Notes: generated from the sequence alone by a model not told the origin. 14,565 nucleotides of DNA from an uncultured Oscillospiraceae bacterium (GCA_900549055.1 URNB01000045.1:1-14565), one strand, 5' to 3'. Counted from the stretch's first letter, positions 8,398 to 14,565 are shown. Numbers and translations are program-made.

Positions 8398-8612
8398 AAA
8401 CCATAACCCTTTCGTATTTTATTTCGCACAGCCAGATATACAGTGTTGCATAATCTGTATTATCTTTCGATTATATTTTACAATATTTTGTGGATTATAA
8501 CAATGTCTGAATTTTGCGGGTTATGTGTCTTAATTTATCTTTATCGTGTTTTATAAAACATCATCCTGAAAAATTTTATCATTTCCTTTGCGGTAATTAT
8601 GCCGAACATTGA
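8398..8612 (-). promoter_or_regulatory. Upstream region of the metallophosphoesterase gene
   Basis: About 215 AT-rich bases without a gene. On the minus strand two TATAAT hexamers occur (8494-8499 and 8470-8475) at a workable distance from the ATG at 8397, but neither has a recognisable -35 box. The promoter of the phosphoesterase gene is probably here; which hexamer is used cannot be decided. Confidence 0.35.
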
Positions 8613-8831
8613 CGCCTGTGCGCCGAAAACAAGATTGTTTTAGATATACTTCCCGAAAGATACAAACCGTATTTAACAACATATTTCGGTAAATATCCAA
8701 AGGAAGAGCGGGAAAAGGTGAGATATTTTGCTTCGGATATACGGCAGACTTATTATGATACCGCATGTATATGGTTTAAAAACGCATTACGGATAGCGGA
8801 TAAGTACCATTGGATAAGACAGGTTATGTAG
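8613..8831 (+). pseudogene. Fragment of an ISL3-family transposase
   Basis: An open stretch of 72 codons with no start reads as an internal piece of an ISL3-type DDE transposase: DILPERYKPYLTTYFGKYP, then EEREKVRYFASDIRQTYYDTA, then WFKNALRIADKYHWIRQV, before a TAG at 8829. The D of FASD and the ADKYHWIRQV block correspond to the conserved core of that family. Upstream the frame closes at a TGA (8610-8612), and neither end of the protein is recognisable. The intact family protein is about 400 aa, so this is a dead remnant. The family assignment rests on recalled motif style, not on a search. Confidence 0.75.
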
Positions 8832-8903
8832 GTTCTTCTTCAAATTATGCATAAAGTCCAAAGCACGGTATAAAAAAGCGAAAAATGAATGGCGTGTAAA
8901 AGG

Positions 8904-8921
8904 CGGCTGCTGCGGCAGCCG
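8904..8921. repeat. Short GC-rich hairpin beside the IS256 relic
   Basis: CGGCTGC (8904-8910) pairs with GCAGCCG (8915-8921) around a 4-nt loop. It lies just past the stop codon of the IS256-type remnant (read on the minus strand). It may be the terminator or sub-terminal end of that element; no U-tract is seen. Confidence 0.4.
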
Positions 8922-8922
8922 T

Positions 8923-9408
8923 TCATTCACCCTTTACATGGCTGTGAATTTCTGCTGCTTTGCAACCTGTCGGCAAAAAAATCTCAAACTGAGAATAAAT
9001 CTCACCCGATACCTGCGCCTGCCGGTCCGGCTTCTTGTAATGTCTGCCTTAGTTGAGCAGGCTGTCATCGTTCGGAAATACCGACCTGTTTTTTGAGACC
9101 TTCCGCAGCTGCATGTTAAAATTTTCAATGGAATTCATGGTGTAAATCAGCCTTCTTACCGATTGCTATGTATACGGCTTTCTTTACGATTCTGTCCTCA
9201 CAGCGGACATTGCAAAGATCTTTTCTTCAATATCCCGGCTTATTGATGTTGCGTTTTTTCTGATGCTATGCGGTTCAAATTCGGATTTTCTGGCTCGCGG
9301 AACGGCCGTTTTCACTTCGCCCACACTTGTTTTAACGGTCTTTACGCCATGACCGTTTCGACTGTTATCGGTGTCTTTATTCCGGTAATCGTACTTGGTA
9401 TAGCCGAC
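8923..9408 (-). pseudogene. IS256-family (Mutator-type) transposase collapsed by internal deletions
   Basis: Read on the minus strand, four recognisable blocks of an IS256-type transposase lie end to end in shifting frames. From 9408: VGYTKYDYRNKDTDNSRNG, then KTVKTSVGEVKTAVPRARKSEFEP, then DIEEKIFAM (N-terminal part, to 9208). Next, VRCEDRIVKKAVYIAIG (9208-9158), which belongs to the catalytic core. Next, LIYTMNSIENFNMQLRKVSK and NRSVFPNDDSLLN ending at a TAA (9150-9049), the C-terminal signature. Last, frameshifted, KKPDRQAQVSGEIYSQFEIF to a TGA at 8925-8923. The intact protein is about 400 aa; here about 160 codons remain, so most of the DDE domain is gone. It is non-functional. Family assignment is from memory of conserved blocks. 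Confidence 0.8.
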
Positions 9409-9440
9409 TTGCCTTATAAAGACGACAAATGGAAATAAGC

Positions 9441-9479
9441 CGAAAATGCGCCGTTTTTGGCGGGTTCGGATTATTTTCG
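9441..9479. repeat. Inverted repeat with nested hairpin
   Basis: CGAAAAT (9441-9447) pairs with ATTTTCG (9473-9479). Inside it CGCC (9449-9452) pairs with GGCG (9459-9462) around GTTTTT. The role is unknown. Confidence 0.4.
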
Positions 9480-9595
9480 CTTGCCTATCGTCAAGCTATG
9501 CTTCAAGTCCGTTTTCGAGAACCCCTCCAACCATTTCTTTAAATACGGATTTCAGGTCTCGGAGGTTTACACAATATCTAAAGAAGTCTCCAATT

Positions 9596-9646
9596 TTTTC
9601 ATCCGCCTTTCACTTCGCCTAAGGCTCGTTTCAGGGCGGATGAAAA
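9596..9646. repeat. 12-bp inverted repeat with 27-nt interior
   Basis: TTTTCATCCGCC (9596-9607) pairs perfectly with GGCGGATGAAAA (9635-9646). The interior contains a tiny GCC-TAA-GGC hairpin (9617-9625). It could be an old terminator, a miniature transposable element or a recombination remnant. Nothing in the neighbourhood assigns it to a gene. Confidence 0.5.
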
Positions 9647-9736
9647 CATAATACCATCCATTTTCTTCTTTTTTTAAAGAAAATAGGTCATATCTCTTTA
9701 CAACGCAGACAATTTACTGATTTTTTAACATTTTTA

Positions 9737-9765
9737 TTGACTTGGCGGAATTATTATGATATACT
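9737..9765 (+). promoter_or_regulatory. Sigma-70-type promoter of the structured RNA / RNase III module
   Basis: TTGACT (9737-9742), an exact 17-nt spacer, then TATACT (9760-9765) with an upstream TG-like context. Transcription would start near 9772, about 5 nt before the first base of the closing helix of the structured leader. The placement fits a transcript built to begin with that helix. Confidence 0.8.
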
Positions 9766-9776
9766 GTAGATGCTTT

Positions 9777-9945
9777 GAGGCATAATAAGTTAAATTTAAG
9801 ACATTGTATTCCTGTGTTTATTCTCGTTCATGCAAGTGAACCCGGGTAAACAAACGAAAACAAAGAATCAAATTTAATCTATTAGGTCTGACAAGGCTTC
9901 TTCGCGTACGGGAGAAGTGTATCTGTCGGACTTTTATTATGCCTT
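9777..9945 (+). ncRNA. Structured RNA (three-way junction) upstream of the RNase III gene
   Basis: By eye this 169-nt stretch folds into a closed three-way junction. P1: 9777-9789 with 9933-9945, with AGGCATAATAA against TTATTATGCCT (11 Watson-Crick pairs) plus a G-U at each end. P2: TTAAATTT (9790-9797) with AAATTTAA (9870-9877). P2 encloses hairpin P3: TGTTTATTC (9815-9823) with GGGTAAACA (9844-9852), then GTTCA (9826-9830) with TGAAC (9837-9841), with a 2x2 internal loop and a TGCAAG loop. P4: GTCTGACA (9886-9893) with TGTCGGAC (9924-9931), then GCTTCTTC (9896-9903) with GGAGAAGT (9911-9918). A promoter sits immediately upstream and the RNase III ribosome binding site 19 nt downstream. It matches no RNA family I know. 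It could be a cis-acting leader, a target of the RNase, or a separate small RNA. Confidence 0.6.
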
Positions 9946-9978
9946 TTGGTAATTTATTTACTGAAAGGATTTTTTATT

Positions 9979-11130
9979 ATGGACAGAGATTTAGGATTTA
10001 AAATGGTTCAAGGTCAAATAGGATACACCTTTAAAAATATTGATCTGCTGAACCAAGCATTTACACGCCGCTCTTATTCGGAAGAAAACGGCGGCGAAAA
10101 CAACGAGATTCTCGAATTTATCGGAGATAAAGCGCTTGATTTGGCGGTTATAAAAATTTTGACCGCTAAATTCGGCAAGATGAAAAACGGCGAACCGGCA
10201 GACGGAACAAAGCTCTCATATTTTGAAAAAGAAATGCGTCGCCAAAAGGGATTGGATAAATGTGATGGCGCAAATGAATTTATCTGCGATTATTCAGAGG
10301 GTGAGCTTACAAAGCTGAAAAGCCGTATGGTTGAGAAAAAGACTCTTGCTCACAGAATAGATGAACTTGGATTTGCAGAACTGCTGCTCATGGGAAACAG
10401 TGATATTAAAAACAATGTTTCAAGCGAAAAATCTGTAAAAGAGGATCTTTTCGAGGCAATTTTAGGGGCAGTAACAATAGACAGCGGATGGGATTTTCCT
10501 GTAATTCAATCGGTTGTTGAGGCAATGCTGATACCTGAAAATTTTATCGAAAACGATATTGAAGATAACTATGTCAGAATGATTTACGATTGGGAAAGAG
10601 ATGTAAATCATGTGCTTCCTTGGTTTTGGTTTAAGGAAAAACCGTACACTTCCACATGGTATATGAAAGAGGATAATGTAATATATCAAAGTTTTCCGCT
10701 CGAATATAATTATTCAAGGTTAAAGTATCATTGTGAATTAAAGCTTTTGGACGATTTACCGGTTTTTTGCGGTTTCGGTGCCTCAAAAAGCGAGGCAAGA
10801 ATGAATGTCTGCAAATTTGCTTATGAGTATTTGGAAAAAAACGGATATATTCAATATATGACAATGCGGGATGAAATTGACGAGCCGAACAAGGATGACG
10901 CTATAAACCAGCTTGAAATTCTTGCACGCAGAGACTATTTTTCCATACCCACATACGAATTTGAAGAAGCGCACGATGATAACGGTAATCCTATTTGGAG
11001 AAGCAGATGCAGGATAAAAGAATATGATAAATCTTTTTCATCGAAATCAATGTCAAAAAAAGAAGCAAAAAAACTTTCGGCTTTGAAAATGCTTAAATAT
11101 GTTATTGAGGAGGACGAAAAGAATGTCTAA
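9979..11130 (+). CDS. RNase III-family endonuclease with two dsRNA-binding-like domains
   Basis: Probable double-stranded-RNA endonuclease, 383 aa against about 220-250 for the bacterial housekeeping enzyme. The RNase III domain covers about 8-185. The signature NEILEFIGDKALDLAV gives E43, E46 and D50; EGELTKLKSRMV follows, and EDLFEAILGAV gives D156 and E159. All the metal-binding acidic positions are therefore kept. About 30 extra residues lie between the signature helix and EGELT. Region about 197-290 ends in GFGASKSEARMNVCKFAYEYL and region about 305-378 in SMSKKEAKKLSALKMLKYV; both resemble the C-terminal half of dsRNA-binding domains. The second is the better match, the first is degenerate. 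The ATG at 9979 is preferred over the upstream TTG at 9946 because AAAGGA lies 9 nt before it. It overlaps the small acidic gene by 8 nt. Codon use is AT-richer than in pflB, which hints at separate ancestry. Confidence 0.85.
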   Translation: MDRDLGFKMVQGQIGYTFKNIDLLNQAFTRRSYSEENGGENNEILEFIGDKALDLAVIKILTAKFGKMKNGEPADGTKLSYFEKEMRRQKGLDKCDGANEFICDYSEGELTKLKSRMVEKKTLAHRIDELGFAELLLMGNSDIKNNVSSEKSVKEDLFEAILGAVTIDSGWDFPVIQSVVEAMLIPENFIENDIEDNYVRMIYDWERDVNHVLPWFWFKEKPYTSTWYMKEDNVIYQSFPLEYNYSRLKYHCELKLLDDLPVFCGFGASKSEARMNVCKFAYEYLEKNGYIQYMTMRDEIDEPNKDDAINQLEILARRDYFSIPTYEFEEAHDDNGNPIWRSRCRIKEYDKSFSSKSMSKKEAKKLSALKMLKYVIEEDEKNV

Positions 11131-11281
11131 ATGGTGCTTTAATTATGAAACCGGCGATTATGAGGATATAGACCGTGACGGATTCAGCTACACCACAGGC
11201 AAATACACTAATAATTGGGACGACGGCGAATATCGACAAGAAGAGGAGGAAGAACAAAATCCGGAAGGCAATGACTGGTAA
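11123..11281 (+). CDS. Small acidic protein translationally coupled to the RNase III gene
   Basis: A 52-aa protein of unknown function, rich in Asp, Glu, Tyr and Trp (MSKWCFNYETGDYEDIDRDG at the start, an EEEEE run and a terminal NDW). There is no signal peptide or membrane helix. The start is supported by a strong AGGAGG at 11108-11113, 9 nt before the ATG, lying inside the end of the RNase III gene. The ATG itself overlaps that gene by 8 nt, so the two are probably translated together. Given the strong negative charge it might bind the basic dsRNA-binding surface of the RNase and act as an inhibitor or partner. That is inference from composition and context only. Confidence 0.7.
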   Translation: MSKWCFNYETGDYEDIDRDGFSYTTGKYTNNWDDGEYRQEEEEEQNPEGNDW

Positions 11282-11508
11282 AAATAGGCTCTTTGTTAAT
11301 AGTTATGGTAAAGAGATAAAATGAGAAAGCTGCAGCGTAAAATTATTCGTCTCATTCCCCTGTATCTTTTTTAATAAATTCCATCATAAAAGCAATACCC
11401 CTCCGGCTCTTGCAAAGCAGCAGATAACAGTATTCCACAATCAATTCGCAAAAAACTGGATATAATGTGTTGATTCATACATACAGCAGCAAAATGTAGC
11501 ATTTCCTG
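11282..11508. other. Intergenic region between the RNase III module and pflB, with a weak hairpin
   Basis: No credible gene. AATGAGA (11320-11326) pairs with TCTCATT (11350-11356), with a CTGCAG-centred palindrome in the loop; a T-run follows 10 nt later (11367-11372). It may be a weak terminator for the module upstream. A 30-codon minus-strand open stretch ending FMMEFIKKDTGE (stop near 11354) may be a gene remnant but is too short to assign. Confidence 0.4.
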
Positions 11509-11537
11509 TTGACATGGGACACAATATATTGTATTAT
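11509..11537 (+). promoter_or_regulatory. Promoter of the pflB-pflA operon
   Basis: Perfect TTGACA (11509-11514), a 17-nt spacer, then TATTAT (11532-11537). Transcription would start near 11544, about 28 nt before the pflB ATG. A strong, near-consensus promoter fits a highly expressed fermentation gene. Confidence 0.8.
11521..11532. promoter_or_regulatory. Palindrome in the pfl promoter spacer, candidate operator
   Basis: ACAATATATTGT is a perfect 12-bp palindrome occupying the spacer next to the -10 box. A dimeric repressor bound here would block RNA polymerase. The AT-rich form is reminiscent of redox or anaerobic regulators, but it does not match a Rex or FNR consensus well enough to name one. 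Confidence 0.4.
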
Positions 11538-11571
11538 TATACCTGTCTAAAGCAAAGGTGGTATGATACAA

Positions 11572-13803
11572 ATGACACATAAAAATTGGGAAGGCTTTAC
11601 AGGCGGCGCATGGCAGGAGGAAATCGATGTTCGCGATTTTATTCAAAAGAATTATTGCGAATATAAGGGTGACGACAGCTTTTTAAGCACTGCAACAAAG
11701 CGTACAAAGGAGCTTATGAAACGGGTAAATACCCTTTTCGAGGTTGAAAAGCAGTTCGGCGGCGTGCTTGATGTCGATACCGAAACAATATCTACCGTTA
11801 CCGCTTACGCCCCGGGATATATCGAAAAGGACAGCGAAATAATCGTAGGCATGCAGACCAACCGCCCGCTCAAGAGGGGCGTTAATCCCTTCGGCGGCAT
11901 TCGTATGGCGCGCGGCGCCTGCGAAGCGTACGGCTATAAATTAAGCGATGAAATAGAAAAGAAATTCAAATACCGTACAACGCATAACGACGGTGTTTTC
12001 AAGGCATACACCGATGAAATGCGTAAGGCACGCCACTCGCACCTTATAACGGGTCTGCCCGACGCCTACGGCAGAGGCAGGATCATCGGCGATTACCGCC
12101 GCGTTGCGCTTTACGGAATTGACAGACTGATTGAGGAAAAGAAAAAGGACAAGGCGGCTCTTTCGGGCGTTAATTTTGATGAGGAGCATATCCGTTTATC
12201 CGAAGAGCTTTCAAATCAGATATCGGCGCTTTCCGATATTAAAAAAATGGCGGAAAGCTACGGCTTTGATATAAGCGCGCCCGCAGGCAATACGCGCGAA
12301 GCCGTTCAGTGGACTTATTTTGCCTATCTTGCCGCAATAAAGGAGCAGAACGGCGCGGCAATGTCGCTCGGAAGGGTCAGCACTTTTCTCGATATTTTTA
12401 TTGAGCGTGACCTGAAAAGCAATCAGCTGACCGAGCGCCAGGCGCAGGAGCTTATAGACGACTTTGTAATGAAGCTTCGCATTGCGCGGCATTTGCGCAC
12501 ACCCGAATATAACGAGCTTTTCGGCGGTGACCCCATGTGGATAACCGAAAGCGTCGGCGGCATGGGCGAGGACGGCAGAACCCTCGTTACCAAGAACAGC
12601 TTCCGCATGCTCAACACACTGTATACGCTCGGCTCCTCCCCCGAGCCCAACCTTACCGTGCTTTGGTCGCAAAAGCTGCCCGAGGGCTTCAAGCGCTTCT
12701 GCGCCAAGGTCTCGTGCGATACCGATTCAATACAGTACGAAAACGATGACATTATGCGCCCGATCTACGGTGACGATTATGCAATCGCCTGCTGCGTTTC
12801 CGCCATGAAGATCGGCAAGCAAATGCAGTTCTTCGGCGCGCGCTGCAATCTCGCAAAGCTTCTGCTGTTATCGCTCAACGGCGGTTATGACACCTCAAGC
12901 GGAATCAATGTCGGCCCGCAGATGAAGCCGTTTGAGGACGAGGTGCTTTCATTCGATAAGGTTTACGAAAGGTTTAACGAATACGCCGCATGGCTTTTAA
13001 ACCTTTATGTCAACACCATGAACGTCATTCATTATATGCATGACAAATATGCCTATGAAAAGGCGCAAATGGCCTTGCACGATACCGCCGTGCACCGCTT
13101 TATGGCGTTCGGTATTGCCGGGCTCTCGGTTATAACCGACTCATTTTCGGCAATCAAATACGCCCGCGTTACGCCGATAAGGGACGAAAACGGCTATATA
13201 ACCGATTTTAAGACCGAGGGTGATTTCCCGAAATTCGGCAACGATGACGACCGCGTTGATATGATTGCGAAGGAGCTTACGCATTCGGTTATAACCGAGC
13301 TTCGCAAAACGCCCACCTACCGCAATGCGGAGCATACACTTTCGGTGCTTACCATCACTTCAAATGTTATGTACGGCAAGCATACCGGCGCTACTCCCGA
13401 CGGCAGAAAAGCAGGCACTCCGTTCGCACCGGGCGCAAACCCGATGCACAACCGCGAGGAAAACGGTGCTTTGGCGTCGCTTAATTCGGTAGCAAAGCTC
13501 TCCTATGACGATTGCCGCGACGGTATTTCCAATACATTTTCAATAACCCCCGAGGCTCTCGGCAGAACCGGCGAAGAACGCGTTAAGAATCTGGTAGCGG
13601 TATTGGACGGCTATTTTGCCAAAAAGGCGCACCATATCAATGTTAATGTATTGAACAGGCAAACCCTTATTGAAGCGTATAACGACCCCTCGGCATACCC
13701 CAACCTTACGATACGCGTTTCGGGCTATGCGGTAAACTTCCACAAGCTTTCCCGCGAGCAGCAGCGTGAGGTAATAAGCCGCACCTTCCACGAGGCTATG
13801 TAA
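11572..13803 (+). CDS. pflB: Formate C-acetyltransferase (pyruvate formate-lyase)
   Basis: Cytoplasmic glycyl-radical enzyme converting pyruvate and CoA to acetyl-CoA and formate, central to anaerobic sugar fermentation. It is 743 aa, close to the usual 740-760. The catalytic cysteine pair is C407-C408 in AIACCVSAMKIGKQMQFFGARCNLAK. The radical glycine is G718 in IRVSGYAVNFHKLSREQQREVISRTF, 25 residues from the end as expected. The pyruvate-binding region GGIRMARGACEAYG is present near the N-terminus. The ATG at 11572 is chosen over the in-frame ATG at 11563 because AAAGGTGG is 10 nt before the former and practically touches the latter. Its activase follows 2 nt after the stop. GC-rich codons suggest high expression and contrast with the RNase III module. 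Confidence 0.98.
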   Translation: MTHKNWEGFTGGAWQEEIDVRDFIQKNYCEYKGDDSFLSTATKRTKELMKRVNTLFEVEKQFGGVLDVDTETISTVTAYAPGYIEKDSEIIVGMQTNRPLKRGVNPFGGIRMARGACEAYGYKLSDEIEKKFKYRTTHNDGVFKAYTDEMRKARHSHLITGLPDAYGRGRIIGDYRRVALYGIDRLIEEKKKDKAALSGVNFDEEHIRLSEELSNQISALSDIKKMAESYGFDISAPAGNTREAVQWTYFAYLAAIKEQNGAAMSLGRVSTFLDIFIERDLKSNQLTERQAQELIDDFVMKLRIARHLRTPEYNELFGGDPMWITESVGGMGEDGRTLVTKNSFRMLNTLYTLGSSPEPNLTVLWSQKLPEGFKRFCAKVSCDTDSIQYENDDIMRPIYGDDYAIACCVSAMKIGKQMQFFGARCNLAKLLLLSLNGGYDTSSGINVGPQMKPFEDEVLSFDKVYERFNEYAAWLLNLYVNTMNVIHYMHDKYAYEKAQMALHDTAVHRFMAFGIAGLSVITDSFSAIKYARVTPIRDENGYITDFKTEGDFPKFGNDDDRVDMIAKELTHSVITELRKTPTYRNAEHTLSVLTITSNVMYGKHTGATPDGRKAGTPFAPGANPMHNREENGALASLNSVAKLSYDDCRDGISNTFSITPEALGRTGEERVKNLVAVLDGYFAKKAHHINVNVLNRQTLIEAYNDPSAYPNLTIRVSGYAVNFHKLSREQQREVISRTFHEAM

Positions 13804-13805
13804 TA

Positions 13806-14507
13806 ATGGCAGAGGTAATCGGAAGAATCAGCTCCTTTCAAAGCATGGGCACGCTTGACGGTCCCGGTGTTCGCTTTGTCGTGTTCACACAGGGCTGTCC
13901 CCTTCGCTGCGCCTGCTGCCACAATCCCGAAACATGGAGTGTTAGCGGCGGCAAAATCTACACGGCGGAGCAGGTGGCTGAACACGCGCTTAAATATAAG
14001 GAGTATTTCGGCGAAACGGGCGGAATAACCGTTTCAGGCGGAGAGCCGCTTTTGCAGCCCGAATTTACGGCAGAAATATTTAAGCTGTGCCATGCATACG
14101 AAATAAACACATGCCTTGATACAAGCGGGTGCATAAGCAATGCCGACAGCGTATTGGATTTCACCGATTACTGTCTGCTCGATATTAAATATACCGCCGA
14201 TGAGCAATATAAAAAATATGTCGGCTGCGGACTTTCGCAACCGATGGAGTTTTTAAAGCAGCTTAATAAAAAAAATATCCCCACACGGATAAGGCAGGTA
14301 ATAATCAAAGGTCTGAACGACAGTGAGGAAGGCATAAAAAAGCTCAAGGCCCTCGTTTCGCCTTATGACTGCGTTAAGGAAATCGAGCTTTTGCCGTTCA
14401 GAAGTCTTTGCGTTTCCAAATACGACAGCATGAATTTAACCTTCCCTTTAAGAAATACCCCCGAAACGACTCAGGCGGAAATTGATTCACTGAAGCGTTT
14501 TTTATAA
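13806..14507 (+). CDS. pflA: Pyruvate formate-lyase activating enzyme (radical SAM)
   Basis: Radical-SAM activase that abstracts a hydrogen from the radical glycine of pyruvate formate-lyase, 233 aa, a normal length (about 240). The [4Fe-4S] motif C-x3-C-x2-C is C31, C35, C38 in GCPLRCACCHNPETW. The SAM-binding GGE motif is in GGITVSGGEPLLQPEF (residues 72-87), and the conserved CLDTSG and YCLLDIKYT segments follow. The ATG at 13806 lies 2 nt after the pflB stop, with no good ribosome binding site of its own, so translation is probably coupled to pflB. The neighbour is its natural partner, which makes the assignment firm. Confidence 0.97.
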   Translation: MAEVIGRISSFQSMGTLDGPGVRFVVFTQGCPLRCACCHNPETWSVSGGKIYTAEQVAEHALKYKEYFGETGGITVSGGEPLLQPEFTAEIFKLCHAYEINTCLDTSGCISNADSVLDFTDYCLLDIKYTADEQYKKYVGCGLSQPMEFLKQLNKKNIPTRIRQVIIKGLNDSEEGIKKLKALVSPYDCVKEIELLPFRSLCVSKYDSMNLTFPLRNTPETTQAEIDSLKRFL

Positions 14508-14535
14508 AACTACGGTAATTGACAAAAATCGCCCC

Positions 14536-14565
14536 TCCGCAGCATACTGTACGGTATGCTGCGGA
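14536..14565 (+). terminator. Hairpin after pflA, probable terminator cut by the window edge
   Basis: TCCGCAGCATAC (14536-14547) pairs perfectly with GTATGCTGCGGA (14554-14565) around the loop TGTACG. It starts 28 nt after the pflA stop. The window ends at the last paired base, so the U-tract that would confirm it cannot be seen and the stem may be longer. Confidence 0.7.

Larger units (their letters stand above)
9409..9736. other. Non-coding stretch with inverted repeats between the IS relic and the RNase III module
   Basis: About 330 bases with no credible gene. A 64-codon plus-strand open frame at 9457-9651 has no ribosome binding site and runs straight through an inverted repeat, so I do not accept it. 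The stretch holds two hairpins, listed separately, and a weak AT-rich one near 9660-9684. It may be the remains of a miniature element or the flank of the IS256 relic. Confidence 0.5.

Noticed and set aside
8551..8766. A 71-codon minus-strand open frame
   Set aside because: It is antisense to the ISL3 transposase remnant, whose protein similarity is clear on the plus strand.
9457..9651. A 64-codon plus-strand open frame in the gene-free stretch
   Set aside because: No ribosome binding site, no recognisable domain, and it reads through a perfect inverted repeat; the basic, Arg-rich end is a by-product of that repeat.
9777..9945. Structured leader as a T-box, SRP RNA or 6S RNA
   Set aside because: No T-box specifier or AGGGTGGNACCGCG element, no SRP GGAAG/AGCA internal loop, and the shape is a three-way junction rather than a 6S-type single long hairpin.
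11340..11470. A minus-strand stretch ending FMMEFIKKDTGE before a stop, possibly a gene remnant
   Set aside because: Only about 30 codons with no family I can name; kept as a remark in the intergenic entry.
14510..14530. TTGACA-like hexamer after pflA as a promoter
   Set aside because: No -10 box follows at 16-18 nt; the downstream sequence is the terminator hairpin.
1..14565. CRISPR arrays, tRNA or rRNA genes
   Set aside because: No regularly spaced repeats and no tRNA cloverleaf or rRNA-like segment were seen on either strand.

Overview
The window looks like an anaerobic, low-to-moderate GC Firmicute of the Ruminococcus / Oscillospiraceae type. The reasons are a type I dockerin on a secreted enzyme, a clostridial-style sugar ABC operon run by an AraC regulator, ISL3 and IS256 relics, and a glycyl-radical pyruvate formate-lyase pair. 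Species-level identity is inference.

Positions 1-5710, minus strand: one probable operon, transcribed from a candidate promoter near 5705. Gene order is a 256-aa secreted, membrane-anchored protein, an AraC-type regulator, a very large solute-binding protein with two extra N-terminal beta domains, a MalF-like permease, and a MalG-like permease cut off by the window edge. Gaps are 20 nt or less, or the genes overlap. No ATPase is in view, so one must lie elsewhere or beyond the edge. The layout suggests capture and import of an oligosaccharide.

Positions 5845-8397, minus strand: a single secreted metallophosphoesterase with an FN3-like domain and a C-terminal dockerin, closed by a strong hairpin terminator. 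It is probably displayed on a cellulosome-like scaffold.

Positions 8398-9736: an insertion-sequence graveyard. It holds a fragment of an ISL3-type transposase (plus strand), an IS256-type transposase collapsed by internal deletions (minus strand), and inverted repeats. No intact gene is visible.

Positions 9737-11281, plus strand: the most unusual part. A near-consensus sigma-70-type promoter leads into about 170 nt that fold on paper into a closed three-way junction. This is followed by a second-class RNase III with an intact active site and what look like two dsRNA-binding domains. A 52-aa acidic protein overlaps the end of the RNase III gene behind a strong ribosome binding site. RNA, RNase and small protein form a compact, AT-richer module beside IS debris. 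It may be an accessory RNA-processing, autoregulatory or defence unit; that function is inference.

Positions 11509-14565, plus strand: the fermentation operon pflB-pflA, with its own promoter, a perfect palindrome in the promoter spacer, and a hairpin at the window end that is probably the terminator.
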